Source of the DNA: Candidatus Poribacteria bacterium
GTDB lineage: Bacteria; Poribacteria; WGA-4E; WGA-3G
Assembly (NCBI GenBank): GCA_958295945.1
Contig: OY282386.1
Span: 3,404,204 to 3,468,203, forward strand
Direction: 5' to 3'
Length of the DNA stretch: 64,000 nucleotides
The position numbers were made by a program, and so were the translations under genes. Shown piece by piece: positions 27,714-37,370 of this stretch; within the stretch, counting starts at the first letter, position 1; every line of letters begins with the position of its first letter. Below the pieces are notes generated by a model. The model worked only from the letters and a program-made list of their open reading frames with translations, had not been told where the DNA came from and did no database searches.

Positions 27714-27911
27714 TTATACCGGACTCTCTAAAATCTTCGCAACATTCTCTGCGATACGTTCTTCAAGTTGGTGTGCCTCTGCGTTTAGGATTTCTAACGC
27801 CTCATTGAGTTCACCGAACCGTTGTGTCCAGTCAAAATCCTCAGTTTTCTGTGTTGCTACACCGACATAACGTCCCGGGTTTAAGCTCCATTCTTGTGCT
27901 TCAATTTCTTC
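27714..27911 (-). pseudogene. Truncated duplicate of the hsdM 3' end
   Basis: The minus strand encodes [20 protein letters not shown] and continues to [20 protein letters not shown] followed by a stop. It parallels the last 64 or so codons of the intact hsdM with only scattered changes. Homology stops abruptly near 27911. A short frame entering from upstream (MPYQESPYFDTPSHTKTLWR, ATG at 27994) runs across the breakpoint in a different frame and ends at 27881, which supports a recombination joint. Confidence 0.85.
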
Positions 27912-28029
27912 TTAAATTTATCTATATGCATGTCCCTCCATAAAGTTTTTGTATGGGATGGAGTATCAAAGTACGGACTTTCTTGATAGGGCATTTTGTC
28001 TTCTTTATTCTCCCAAAATGTATTTATTA

Positions 28030-28371
28030 TCACATTAAGTGATCGTTGAGAGGTGGTTTAAAATGTTGAACTAAAAGTTTCTCAATGTTAGAACGTGATT
28101 CGACTGGGTAAGGCACATAAACAGAAATATGGTTCATTCCATGATGGAGTGCTTCATTCCATTTATGATGACCTGGACCCAATCTATCTCTAAGACCTTC
28201 TGTTTCACCAATATATAAAAATTGGTGATTGTTTCCACATTGTGCATTAGGGAAGCCTTTCGAAAATATATAGACACCTGGAGCATTGTATCCTGGTCCC
28301 TCTAAATCATAAACAACAAATTGGTATGTCTTGTTACCGTCGGTAACATTCATCGGTCCTATCCGTGCCAT
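28030..28371 (-). CDS. GIY-YIG nuclease-like protein
   Basis: A 113-residue protein with GVYIFSKG near residue 32 and FLYIGETEGLRDRL near residue 52. These correspond to the GIY and YIG strands and the following Arg of the GIY-YIG fold. HHKWNEALHHGMNHISVYV and NIEKLLVQHFKPPLN fill the rest of the domain. The latter contains the Glu and the terminal P-x-x-N seen in this family. A strong GGGAGG RBS precedes the ATG. It could be a stand-alone nuclease of the island; catalytic activity is not proven. Confidence 0.72.
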   Translation of the reverse strand: MARIGPMNVTDGNKTYQFVVYDLEGPGYNAPGVYIFSKGFPNAQCGNNHQFLYIGETEGLRDRLGPGHHKWNEALHHGMNHISVYVPYPVESRSNIEKLLVQHFKPPLNDHLM

Positions 28372-28451
28372 TTTAACCTCCCTTTACTCCATTATAAAAA
28401 ATTAGTTATTTCAACTCGACGATAGTAAAACGTTTGGTTCAAGGATAAAAA

Positions 28452-28525
28452 GTTAAGTCGTAACGACTCGCAGGTGTCCGCCTTTTTCGTTGGAAGGCTA
28501 AATATGAATTTCAACTTCAGCAAGG
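28452..28525 (-). pseudogene. Broken duplicate of the XRE gene 3' end
   Basis: The minus strand reads AEVEIHI-stop-PSNEKGGHLRVVTT-stop, matching the C-terminus of the protein at 27353-27679 (NVEIRITPPNEKGGHLRVVTT) with an internal TAG. On the DNA the match is nearly exact over GTCGTAACGACTCGCAGGTG and onward, and then decays. Confidence 0.8.
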
Positions 28526-28539
28526 TGTCGGTGATTATC

Positions 28540-28839
28540 TTACATAGGGATATGTTCCACTTCAATCTCAAGCCATGAATCCCATTGATGTTCAGAGACA
28601 TAAGTTTTGCCAATTTTTTTTATCTTTTCTATGTACATATCTACTTTTTCTAAATCTGAGTCTTTTGGATAGGAAACCATTAGGGTAAGTGTTTTTCCAT
28701 CATCTTTTGGCATATATATACTCTTGAATTTTCCATCATAAGGCACTTCCAGAATTGGCGAAAATGAATTTAATGCAAATGCTAACCATTCTAAACGAGA
28801 TGGAGTGTAATGTTCTAAACCTGGGGCTTTTTCTGCCAT
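28540..28839 (-). CDS. Small protein of unknown function
   Basis: A 99-residue protein with a clear AAAGGAGATC RBS. It has no signal peptide or membrane helix. It contains a central KSIYMPKDDGKTLTLMVSY segment and a C-terminal half with charged helices. I do not recognise the family. It lies 19 bp downstream of the coiled-coil protein gene, so the two are probably cotranscribed. Confidence 0.55.
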   Translation of the reverse strand: MAEKAPGLEHYTPSRLEWLAFALNSFSPILEVPYDGKFKSIYMPKDDGKTLTLMVSYPKDSDLEKVDMYIEKIKKIGKTYVSEHQWDSWLEIEVEHIPM

Positions 28840-28858
28840 GCTGATCTCCTTTGGAGGG

Positions 28859-29266
28859 TTATAGGTACTTGCTAATTAGAGGAACAATAACAGCAGCGAT
28901 TGCTACGGTTGTGCCTATAAACCATCTCAATCCTGATATTCTATCCTTGATGTCATCTCTAACTATTTGAATATCATTCTTTAAGTCTGTTTTAACTTCA
29001 TTTATATGATTTTCGACACCTTTTATATCATTCTTTAAGTCTGTTTTAACTTCATTTATGTTATTCTCTAAGTCTGTTTTGACTTCTCTTATGTTATTCT
29101 CTAAGTCTGTTTTGACTTGGAGAATGTCGCCCTTAAGATCTGTTTTGACTTCATTAATCCGATTTTCAAGGAGAGATTCATTTTTTACGATCTCTATACT
29201 AGTCACTTCTTTGTCAGTCGTATGGACTTGTAGGAATTCAAGTATGTCGTCTTTGGAATCTGCCAT
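28859..29266 (-). CDS. Coiled-coil repeat protein with C-terminal membrane anchor
   Basis: An 11-residue unit NEVKTDLKNDI/REVKTDLENNI is repeated about six times between residues 35 and 105, mirrored by 33-bp repeats in the DNA. A hydrophobic segment FIGTTVAIAAVIVPLIS follows near the C-terminus, so a parallel coiled coil anchored in the inner membrane is expected. The GTG at 29269 immediately precedes the better ATG at 29266, with AGGAG upstream. It resembles short Bdr/DUF1640-like membrane coiled coils. The role is unknown. The repeat could vary in copy number by slippage. Confidence 0.65.
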   Translation of the reverse strand: MADSKDDILEFLQVHTTDKEVTSIEIVKNESLLENRINEVKTDLKGDILQVKTDLENNIREVKTDLENNINEVKTDLKNDIKGVENHINEVKTDLKNDIQIVRDDIKDRISGLRWFIGTTVAIAAVIVPLISKYL

Positions 29267-29448
29267 CACCCACTCCTTATTTGGCAGTTGCTTCTTGTAT
29301 TAAACAAAGTCTATCATATTGAGGCAAAAAAGGCAAGAAAAGTAGAAGCATGGGAATCGGACTTCCCTCCTACTGCGATATGTCGGAAATAGAAATTCGT
29401 TCCTACCTTTGACAAAAACAGATATTAATCGAAAACTAAATAGTCTTG

Positions 29449-31014
29449 TTAAGTCCTATTCTCTAAAATCTCTGCAACATTCTCTGCGATGCGTTCTTCA
29501 AGTTGGTGTGCTTCAGCGTTTAGGATTTCTAATTCCTCATTGAGTTCACTGAACCGTTGCGTAAAGTCAAAATCCTCAGCTTCCTGTGTTGCTACACCGA
29601 CATAACGTCCAGGGTTCAAACTCCATCCCTGTGCTTCAATTTCTTCCACTGTAGCAACCTTACAAAGACCTGGGACATCAACGTATTTTCCATCGGGGAA
29701 TTTGGTATTTTGGAGTTCCTCGCTATTATGTCTATTTTCAGGTGTTTCGTTTCGGTAAAGGCGCGCTATGTTTGCTAAGAATTCGAGTTGCATGGAAGTG
29801 AATTCTCGATGCGCCCGGCTGACTTGTTGATAAAGATGGCGCGCATCAATGAAGAGGACTTTATCGTGTCTGTCGGTGTTCTGTTTGGATTTGTCGAAAA
29901 ACCAGAGGGTACACGGCAGCGTTACAGTGTAGAAGAAATTTGATGCAATGCTAATCATCACATCTACAACACGGGATTCAATAATCTGCTTACGAATTTC
30001 TAATTCCGAAGCGCGCGCGTCTGCAGCGGAGTTTGCCATCACAAAACCCGCTTTACCGGTATCGTTCAGTGAGCTCAGAAACAACTGTATCCAAATATAA
30101 TTAGCATTACCTACGCGCGGCATGCCGAATGGGAATCGTGGATCGTCCTTTATACGATCCATGTCTACTCTATCAACATTAAAGGGAGGATTCGCCATCA
30201 CAAAATCAAATTTACCTAAAGATTTATGCGGGTCTTCGTAATAACTGTTGGCTTGCCTGATGTCCCCTTCATGTCCATGCACTGCAAGGTTCATCTTACA
30301 GAGTCTGATAGTCTCATTTACCCGTTCAACGCCATGAATGCTAATATGTCCTTGATTACCGTTTTGTGTGTGATTCCGAATGAACTCTTCGCTTTGAACG
30401 AACATGCCACCGGACCCACACGCAGGGTCAAGGATACGTCCGTGGAATGGTTGGAGTATTTCAACGATGAGTTTAACAAGTGAAGTCGGGGTGAAGAACT
30501 CACCGCCTTTTTGTCCCTCACTCATAGCAAAATTACCGAGAAAGTATTCGTAGACCTTACCGAAGGTATCGCCTTCAATGTCCATCGAAATTTGTTCCAT
30601 AATGCGTAGCAGTTCTATGAGGGTACTCTTTTCAAGGCGATTGTAGTTTTTGGGCAAAACCCCTTCTACCTGTTTGTTTTCAGCTTCAATAGCTTTCATT
30701 GCGTTAGAGATAGCTTGACCGATGTTATCGCTTTCTGGTAAATTCAGAAGATGTTGGAATCTTGATTCTTCTGGTAAATAAAAGGCACCACGTGCATGGA
30801 ATTGTGTTCTTTCATCAATTTGTCTCCGCGTACCGGATGGTGTTCCAGTGCTGAGTTCTTGTTGTACTTGTTTGAATTTATAGTCCGCGTATTTCAGAAA
30901 GATAAGTCCTAAGACCGGTGTGGAGTATTCAGAACCCTTGAGACTTGAATTGGCTCGCAATTCATCTGCGGCACTCCACAGTTTGTTTTCGATTTGAGTC
31001 AAATTAGTATTCAT
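29449..31014 (-). CDS. hsdM: Type I restriction-modification methyltransferase subunit M
   Basis: An N6-adenine methyltransferase subunit. The N-terminal HsdM helical domain ([20 protein letters not shown]) is followed by the SAM site [15 protein letters not shown] and the catalytic NPPF in [12 protein letters not shown] use the ATG at 31014 because the family begins at this point; an upstream in-frame ATG at 31038 adds eight poorly matching residues. With hsdS it would form the modification enzyme that protects host DNA. Its last 64 codons have a truncated copy at 27714-27911. Confidence 0.92.
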   Translation of the reverse strand: MNTNLTQIENKLWSAADELRANSSLKGSEYSTPVLGLIFLKYADYKFKQVQQELSTGTPSGTRRQIDERTQFHARGAFYLPEESRFQHLLNLPESDNIGQAISNAMKAIEAENKQVEGVLPKNYNRLEKSTLIELLRIMEQISMDIEGDTFGKVYEYFLGNFAMSEGQKGGEFFTPTSLVKLIVEILQPFHGRILDPACGSGGMFVQSEEFIRNHTQNGNQGHISIHGVERVNETIRLCKMNLAVHGHEGDIRQANSYYEDPHKSLGKFDFVMANPPFNVDRVDMDRIKDDPRFPFGMPRVGNANYIWIQLFLSSLNDTGKAGFVMANSAADARASELEIRKQIIESRVVDVMISIASNFFYTVTLPCTLWFFDKSKQNTDRHDKVLFIDARHLYQQVSRAHREFTSMQLEFLANIARLYRNETPENRHNSEELQNTKFPDGKYVDVPGLCKVATVEEIEAQGWSLNPGRYVGVATQEAEDFDFTQRFSELNEELEILNAEAHQLEERIAENVAEILENRT

Positions 31015-31094
31015 ATTCTTTTGAATTCCATTGCACATTAGCGCGTTAAAAGTTCTGATAAGTTACAAGTGTATACACTTCAAATTCAACAACA

Positions 31095-34000
31095 TTAGAA
31101 GAAGGAACGACCCAGTGAATTGCCCGATCCGAACGCGTTATACGGAACACCGGCAGGTAAGGTGTGCATTCCCCATGTATCGGTTGTTGCATCATAACCG
31201 ACACCCATGGAGACTGCTGGTTCACCAATCAAGTTAACCTGAAATGTAAAATCTTGTCGCACAGTGTCAAACGGAGGATCCCGTTTAATACCGACCCGAC
31301 TCCAAGAGACACGCAAGTTCCAATCGTGCAAGTTCCGGTTAAGACTGATGCGCTGTGAGTAAAATTGCCCTTCAATCGGATAATAGATGAGACTGAAATC
31401 ACACTCAAGATCCTTACTAAAACGGTATCTGCCATTAGCCGTAATTGAGCGTGATGCACGTATAGATGTGTGTCGTTTACTGAAAGAATTACCGACACTT
31501 ACATACCACTGTTGCCGTGTGTATCTGATGTTCGTCCGAATACCCACCATCTTGAATTGTTTGCCATCTTTTGGATGCGGATTTGGGTCATGTGTCATAC
31601 GCACAGTCATGTGTAGGTTGCGACTGGGTAGCGGAACGATTGTGAAATCGCTATCAATCGGTTCGAATTTACGTCTATAAAGCGATTCAAATTCAGTGAA
31701 ATCAGCGGTGAACCTTGTATCAAAATAGAAGATACGATGAGCAGATTGGCTGCGGCGCGTTTTTATTTCAATGTTGGTATTGAAGTTGTATGTTAGTCTT
31801 TTGCGTTCATAAAAATAGGTGCTTGGACCAAATGGATAAAGACTGTTATCAGCATCAATAGGTGGTTGATAATCAAACGTCAGTGAGGATTGAATTTCAT
31901 GCCGTAATTTTCTCACTGTGGGTATTAATCTTGTGTTATAGATGCGGAATAAGGTGTTTGTTGCTTGTGCTCTAACATTGTAAACACCTCTTATAATGTT
32001 CCTATTTTTGTCTTGATCTTTTGCATGCCAAATAGCGTTTGTGTTCAGACTTGCATTTAGCTTTATCTCTCGCAATGGCGTTATGAATACATTTGCTTGT
32101 TTACGTAGATCAAAACCTAAATCCAAAGTCTGAAGGAATACATTATTTTCCTCACCATGTTTACCACGATATGTCTGCCTATAAAAGTTCCCGAATTCAA
32201 TATCCATATCAAAACTGGTATCTTCAAGAGTAGGGAAAGCAAAGAGGGAGAGAATCGGCAGATCGGTTTTCATTTTCTCAGAGACGTACACCATTCCATC
32301 GTTAATTGATTCAAAAACAGGCAGCCTACTAAACCGCATCCGTGAAAAGTTGACAGATAATTGGGGCAATTTTTGGAGAGCGGTATTTCCTTCTCCAGAG
32401 AAATCGTGGATATGACGTATTTCCAGTCTGCTGGTGAAGTCACCGATGGTTTCCCTTGAATATCTTAGGTTTCCGTCTTCATCAACGTCTTTATCACTGG
32501 CAGTTGAGAATGCAGTGCCATAGGTGAAAATCCCGAATGAATTCAGCGTAGATTCGTTTATGTACCCCAAATCCTCTTTATAGTGGAGTGCGCGCCATGC
32601 TGTTCGTCCAACGAAACTCAAGGGACGTCGTCCATCCTTGCGACTGTCCCAAGGAGTATAAAAGGATTGCCTGTGTCCCCATCGCATATTCCACCGTCTA
32701 CCGATTCGGGATGCGTTCTGTCTGCTAAATGAATATTCATCTGCACCGTAGAGATAGATGTCACCATAATAACTTCGTTTCTTGTCAACCTTGATGACTC
32801 GAAATGATTTTTTTGTATTTATGACGCGACTGTATTCTCCAGCATATAGACTCTGTGCTTCGGATGCGACTTGCCGCGGGTCTTCCCATCTTCCACGAAA
32901 ACCGTGTTTGCGATGGACCTCAAAGGTTTCCTCCTCTTCACCGTCTTCACTCTCACCAACTTTTTTCATTGATTGTTGTGTAGATGTATCATCTTCAATT
33001 TGTTCAGTTTGTTCTTCTGTCGGCACTGATGGTGAGGTAGTATCTTCTGCAGAGGATGTGTCATTATCATCAGAAGTAGTGGATTTTTCCTCTTCACTGG
33101 GTGTTGAAAGCACTTCCGCTTCAAAGGTTTTCCATTCTGCTTTAAACTGCTCGGCAAGTTCCTCAAATTCAGGTGTTTCATCTTTTTTGATTAATTGGAA
33201 GATATAAAGTCCTTCAGGTGAAAAAACGGGACTTTGTTCAGTAATATCACCAGGATTTTTCAAACGTCGGACAGAATACTGCCATCCCGAATTCATCTCA
33301 TTTAGAGGTAGTCCATTCCCTTCATTTATTTCTGACAATACTGCATCAGGGAATTCATCTGCAAGTTCCTCAAAGGTTTCTCCACCAAGTGCACGTTCAT
33401 GTATTTTATCAGTTACCGTTCGGACTGTCTGTTGAGTCTCAGTGCTTGCTTCTATAGCAATATCTATGCGGCTTAATTTAACCTCTCTTTCACCATAGAT
33501 ATCAAGCACGCGTTCTACTTTGAGGATATGGAATGCGGATTCTGTTCGTAAGACCTTGCTAACTTCACCCTCCTTAAGTGCAAATGCTGTTTCTTCTAAT
33601 ATTGGATCAAGTAATGGATTTTCATCTTTGTCTTTTTCGCCTCGGACGATGAAACCCATATCACCCCCATCATATCGTGTGTCTGTGTGGTCAGATTCTG
33701 ACTGTGCAATCTGCGAAAAGTCAGCAGCTTCTTCTGTCAGTCGTTTGAATATCGCTTCCGCTTCTTCTTGTGCGCGGTCAGCATCTTCGTCAGTTATTTT
33801 GTATTCCAGAAAAAGTTGTTTGAGCCAATAACGGTCATAATCCCCTTCAAGACGATCATATATCTCCTTTGCCTTATCTTCCAATTTTGTGCGTTGTGCT
33901 GGTGTTGCATCTGGTGGAATGGGTATATGTATTTCCTGAAACTGCGTATCTCTGAACCGATATTTTCCTTCAAAACCGTAACCTTGTCCTCTACGTGCAC

Positions 34001-34916
34001 TTCTATCATAAAGCAGCGCGCCATCATACCGTCTCTTACGTGCCACAGGTAGAATGATACTTATATTTGGACCTTGGTAACTATCTGTTCCTACCCTAAC
34101 AATAATCTTCGCTACTTTATCTTTGCGTAAGTCTCTGCGGATAGCGGGAAAATAGAAAAGAGGGATGCCACCGATTCGCAAGACGATGTTCTTTGCTATC
34201 ATCTCTTGGTTCATTTTAATGATTACTTCAGATACACTGAAATGGTAGTGCGGATATTTGAGGGAACATGTTGTGAGTGAGCCACCGCGGATATAAGATT
34301 TCTTATTCTCTATTTTGAAGATTTCACTACCACCGAAGTACCATGGATCACTAAATGTGTAACCATTTCTGGCAATCCCTTTTTTTGTTTCAAGATTGAA
34401 AACAAGTTCATCGGAATAGGTTTCTTCGTTGTCCACTTTCAGATATACATTGCCAGCAGCACGCACAAGATTGTCGTTGAAGTCTGCCCATACATGATCT
34501 GCCCGTAAAATCACATCTTCAAATTTGATGAGCGCATTGCCGTGTATCTGCACAAAGTTATCTTGCAAAATTACCTCATCCCCATCACCGATAACAGTGC
34601 CATCTTCTGGAGTCATCTGCTCAATATCTAATCCTTCTTTAGCAACATTAATCGGTTGTGATTCGTTTTCGGTGGTTTCTGGAGTTGGGGTTTGTTCGCC
34701 TTGTGGTTGTTGCCCCTGAACTGAGGGTATATGCAAAAAAAGACAGGTTAATGCCATTGCTGCAAAGAGTAAGACCTGTATATACCCATTGAGACGATGA
34801 GAATTCTCAATTGATGTGGTTCTTGGATAACACAGATGATACAACTTGAATTTGGAAGAATAATTTTTGGATATAGGTGGGTAATCTTCGTTTTTCTGCA
34901 CAGGTTTATTACTCAA
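31095..34916 (-). CDS. lptD: LptD/OstA-family outer-membrane protein with inserted parvulin-like modules
   Basis: The long N-terminus precedes a hydrophobic signal-type segment at about residues 44-68. An OstA/LptA-like beta-taco follows at about 110-190 (NFVQIHGNALIKFEDVILRA), then the LptD linker IGGIPLFYFPAIRRD at 249-262 and the first barrel strands to about 325. Two parvulin-like segments interrupt the barrel: about 377-475 (ADFSQIAQSESDHTD, GGDMGFIVRGE, ETAFALKEGEVSKVLRTES, FHILKVERV) and a more divergent one at about 480-580. A Glu/Ser/Thr-rich linker (600-665) leads to the remaining barrel, which ends in ...GRSFF. LptD inserts lipopolysaccharide-type lipids into the outer leaflet. The gene follows a SurA-like gene by 6 bp. 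Confidence 0.8.
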   Translation of the reverse strand: MSNKPVQKNEDYPPISKNYSSKFKLYHLCYPRTTSIENSHRLNGYIQVLLFAAMALTCLFLHIPSVQGQQPQGEQTPTPETTENESQPINVAKEGLDIEQMTPEDGTVIGDGDEVILQDNFVQIHGNALIKFEDVILRADHVWADFNDNLVRAAGNVYLKVDNEETYSDELVFNLETKKGIARNGYTFSDPWYFGGSEIFKIENKKSYIRGGSLTTCSLKYPHYHFSVSEVIIKMNQEMIAKNIVLRIGGIPLFYFPAIRRDLRKDKVAKIIVRVGTDSYQGPNISIILPVARKRRYDGALLYDRSARRGQGYGFEGKYRFRDTQFQEIHIPIPPDATPAQRTKLEDKAKEIYDRLEGDYDRYWLKQLFLEYKITDEDADRAQEEAEAIFKRLTEEAADFSQIAQSESDHTDTRYDGGDMGFIVRGEKDKDENPLLDPILEETAFALKEGEVSKVLRTESAFHILKVERVLDIYGEREVKLSRIDIAIEASTETQQTVRTVTDKIHERALGGETFEELADEFPDAVLSEINEGNGLPLNEMNSGWQYSVRRLKNPGDITEQSPVFSPEGLYIFQLIKKDETPEFEELAEQFKAEWKTFEAEVLSTPSEEEKSTTSDDNDTSSAEDTTSPSVPTEEQTEQIEDDTSTQQSMKKVGESEDGEEEETFEVHRKHGFRGRWEDPRQVASEAQSLYAGEYSRVINTKKSFRVIKVDKKRSYYGDIYLYGADEYSFSRQNASRIGRRWNMRWGHRQSFYTPWDSRKDGRRPLSFVGRTAWRALHYKEDLGYINESTLNSFGIFTYGTAFSTASDKDVDEDGNLRYSRETIGDFTSRLEIRHIHDFSGEGNTALQKLPQLSVNFSRMRFSRLPVFESINDGMVYVSEKMKTDLPILSLFAFPTLEDTSFDMDIEFGNFYRQTYRGKHGEENNVFLQTLDLGFDLRKQANVFITPLREIKLNASLNTNAIWHAKDQDKNRNIIRGVYNVRAQATNTLFRIYNTRLIPTVRKLRHEIQSSLTFDYQPPIDADNSLYPFGPSTYFYERKRLTYNFNTNIEIKTRRSQSAHRIFYFDTRFTADFTEFESLYRRKFEPIDSDFTIVPLPSRNLHMTVRMTHDPNPHPKDGKQFKMVGIRTNIRYTRQQWYVSVGNSFSKRHTSIRASRSITANGRYRFSKDLECDFSLIYYPIEGQFYSQRISLNRNLHDWNLRVSWSRVGIKRDPPFDTVRQDFTFQVNLIGEPAVSMGVGYDATTDTWGMHTLPAGVPYNAFGSGNSLGRSFF

Positions 34917-34922
34917 ACAATA

Positions 34923-36254
34923 TTAGTTTTCTTTTGCTTCAGGAGTTGAAATTACATCCTGTTTAATTTTGATAAATGCGTTTTCCATCAGTGTATCGGT
35001 ATATACTATCCATTCTTTCTCAAAGAGTTGTTGACGTAGAATCGCGATAATTTGCTGCTTTTCTTGTTGCGTCAATTCAGGTGTGACGCGTTCATCAACT
35101 TTGTAGATGTATAGTCCTATGTCGGTTTCAATCGGTTTACTATACTTTCCGACTTCAAGAGGTTCAACAACCTCACGTATTTTTGGATTTAACGCTGTTA
35201 GGATGTGCGTGCCGAGGTCGCCACCTTTCTTTCGACTTTCCGTATCATCGGAATGTTCTTTAGCAAGGGCGATATAATCTTCCCCCGCTTCCAATTTTTT
35301 GAATATCTCGTCAGCCTTTTTACTTGCAGCTTTTTTGACTTCATCGCTAATTTCATACTGAACGGTGAAATGTCTCAATGTTATTTTTTCCTCGGAGCGC
35401 GTTTCAACCATGAAAACATGGATGCCATCATCCGCTTTGATTGGTCCGCTGATTTCCCCCGCTTTGAGTTTGGCAAGGACAGTCAGGAATATTTCTGGAT
35501 AGGAAAGTATTTCAGCAGGTGTAGTTTCAATTAATGCCCCCGCTTTAGAACTCGGTTTCTGTTTTGCGGTGATACGTTGTGCAACAGATTGAAATTGCGA
35601 TTTATCCGACTTTATCTCTACAAGTGCTTGATTGACAACATCAGCTGCTGCATTTTTTGCTTTATCACTCGGTTTGATAGCGATGTAGATATGCCGCAAA
35701 CTTACACTATCTGCTTTAGTTGGAAGTTGATCCCTATTTTCTTCAAAAAATTTTTGAACGTCACTTTCACGAACTTGTAAACGTGACAGGATTCTCCCTA
35801 CAACTAATTTCTCAGTCATAAGGTTTCTTTGGAGTTGCTCACGGAATGCTTCAAAATTTAGTCCATCACGGTTTAATATTTTTTTGAACTCTTCATCGGA
35901 TGGTATCCGGTATTGCGTTTTAAACTTTTGTATCTGTTCCTCAATTTCAGCATCAGTGATCTGAATTTTCAGTGTTAATGCAGCCTCTAACAACAACTTT
36001 TGTCGTATGAGTCTATCAAGTAGTTCACCTCGTTCTTTTTCTGCTGTATTTAGTGCTTCACGTTCACTGTATCCTTCAATCTGTTGAAGTTCAAAGGCAC
36101 GTTGATTAACAAGTAGATCAAGACGACGTTTGGTTATGACATCATCGTTGACATAAGCGATAATTCTATCAAATATCCCTGCTGAACTTGGTGTTACGAT
36201 ACAACATATAGCGATCACAATTAACAGTACAGGAATGAATGTATTGGGTTTCAT
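34923..36254 (-). CDS. SurA-like periplasmic peptidyl-prolyl isomerase/chaperone
   Basis: A 443-residue protein with a signal peptide (about 1-25, ending PSSAG). A SurA_N domain opens with IIAYVNDDVITKRRLDLLV. Two parvulin-type domains follow: a degenerate one at about 185-295 and a better one with DYIALAKEHSDDTES-KKGGDLG near 330-350. This is the domain order of SurA, the chaperone that escorts barrels such as LptD to the BAM machine. It lies 6 bp upstream of the lptD-like gene, consistent with dedicated service to that protein. Confidence 0.87.
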   Translation of the reverse strand: MKPNTFIPVLLIVIAICCIVTPSSAGIFDRIIAYVNDDVITKRRLDLLVNQRAFELQQIEGYSEREALNTAEKERGELLDRLIRQKLLLEAALTLKIQITDAEIEEQIQKFKTQYRIPSDEEFKKILNRDGLNFEAFREQLQRNLMTEKLVVGRILSRLQVRESDVQKFFEENRDQLPTKADSVSLRHIYIAIKPSDKAKNAAADVVNQALVEIKSDKSQFQSVAQRITAKQKPSSKAGALIETTPAEILSYPEIFLTVLAKLKAGEISGPIKADDGIHVFMVETRSEEKITLRHFTVQYEISDEVKKAASKKADEIFKKLEAGEDYIALAKEHSDDTESRKKGGDLGTHILTALNPKIREVVEPLEVGKYSKPIETDIGLYIYKVDERVTPELTQQEKQQIIAILRQQLFEKEWIVYTDTLMENAFIKIKQDVISTPEAKEN

Positions 36255-36341
36255 AAGTGCACCTCAGTTGTTGGTATTGTGCGTAGGATGAATGTAGGTG
36301 GAGCCATAGACTCCACCATACAAACGTTGTAAAGTGTGCCA
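36255..36341. repeat. Intergenic hairpin between foldase genes
   Basis: GGTGGAG (from about 36297) pairs with CTCCACC across a short loop in an otherwise gene-free 87-bp gap. It is not followed by a T run on the minus strand, so it may be a processing or repeat element rather than a terminator. Confidence 0.35.
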
Positions 36342-37337
36342 CTATTTCTCAGGAGTGGTTTCTTCTGAAGGTGAAGTTTCTTCTGAAGGTGTTTCAGCTC
36401 CTTCTTCCTCAGGTTTCTTGTCTTCTGGTATGCGGTCAATGAAGGTTTTGACTTCAGCACGTTCTCGGAGTCGCGTAATCCAATCTTGCATCAGAGCCTC
36501 GCGCTTTTCACGTTCAGACCTTCTGATAACATCTTTACGGACATCCTCTTCATCAAAAGGTCGCTGAAATTCATCTCTTGCATCTTTCTTCACAAAAATC
36601 ATGAAATATTTCTCACCTTGAACTTCCACCTCAACCACTGAAGGATGCAGGACATCTATTTCAGCGTTGAAAGCAGCGTCCATAAACGGTTCAGTCCCGG
36701 TTGGATACGAGTTTCTGCCAATGAAGTCGGTGTCGCCTGGTGAAGCAGGATTTGCTCCCGGTCCGACCAATTCGCCTCTATCAGACAGTTCTTGTGCAGC
36801 AACAGCAATATCTTTCCCCGCCTTAAGTTCAGCAAAGACTTCATCGGCGCGTTCTTTGTTCATCAATGTGATGCACATCAGTTTGACCTGTTCAGGACGC
36901 ACATAATCTTCTTTATTTGCATCGTAATAGGTTTGATAGTCCGCTTCACCTAAGATCAGCTTACTTTCTACCTCTTGTTCTGTAATCCTTTCAATCATCA
37001 GATCCTGAAGATAATCTTGCACCTTCTTGAGAATTTCCTGATCCTCATTCAGATTCTTGTCTTTTGCAAGACATAGAATCATTCGGCTTTCCGCCATAAG
37101 AGTCATGTATTCTTCAAGACCTGCTTTGTCTTTGTATTGACGTTGTTTGTACTCTGGTAGTTCGCTGATTTCTTGCATCATCTCTTCAAGCGTGATCTTG
37201 TGTTTTCCATCCCATTCAAACTCAGCGATGACAGTGCCATCTGCACCGATTGCCTTGTCGCCACAACTGTAGACGAAGGGAAGCGTCGCAAGAATTGCAA
37301 AAAATAGTATAAAGCTAATATTTCTATATTTGGACAT
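36342..37337 (-). CDS. PpiC/SurA-like foldase, probable lipoprotein
   Basis: A 331-residue exported protein. The hydrophobic N-terminus ends at FVYSCGD, a plausible lipobox with Cys at about residue 25. A helical SurA_N-like region follows (ISELPEYKQRQYKDKAGLEEYM), then a parvulin-like domain from about residue 150 (VKLMCITLMNKERADEVFAELKAGKDI, GDTDFIGRN, MDAAFNAEIDVLHPSVVEV). Catalytic residues of active parvulins are not clearly kept. The tail repeats PSEET. It is paralogous to the next gene and lies in the same minus-strand run as the lptD-like gene. Confidence 0.75.
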   Translation of the reverse strand: MSKYRNISFILFFAILATLPFVYSCGDKAIGADGTVIAEFEWDGKHKITLEEMMQEISELPEYKQRQYKDKAGLEEYMTLMAESRMILCLAKDKNLNEDQEILKKVQDYLQDLMIERITEQEVESKLILGEADYQTYYDANKEDYVRPEQVKLMCITLMNKERADEVFAELKAGKDIAVAAQELSDRGELVGPGANPASPGDTDFIGRNSYPTGTEPFMDAAFNAEIDVLHPSVVEVEVQGEKYFMIFVKKDARDEFQRPFDEEDVRKDVIRRSEREKREALMQDWITRLRERAEVKTFIDRIPEDKKPEEEGAETPSEETSPSEETTPEK

Positions 37338-37370
37338 TATTCTTCCTCCTTTACATTAAATTTAGTATAG

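Noticed and set aside
28392-28613. Minus-strand frame of 73 codons
   Set aside because: It reads the broken XRE duplicate in a different frame and lacks support.
28990-29165. Possible CRISPR-like repeats
   Set aside because: The 33-bp repeats are in frame with an 11-residue coiled-coil unit and have no unique spacers; no Cas gene is present.
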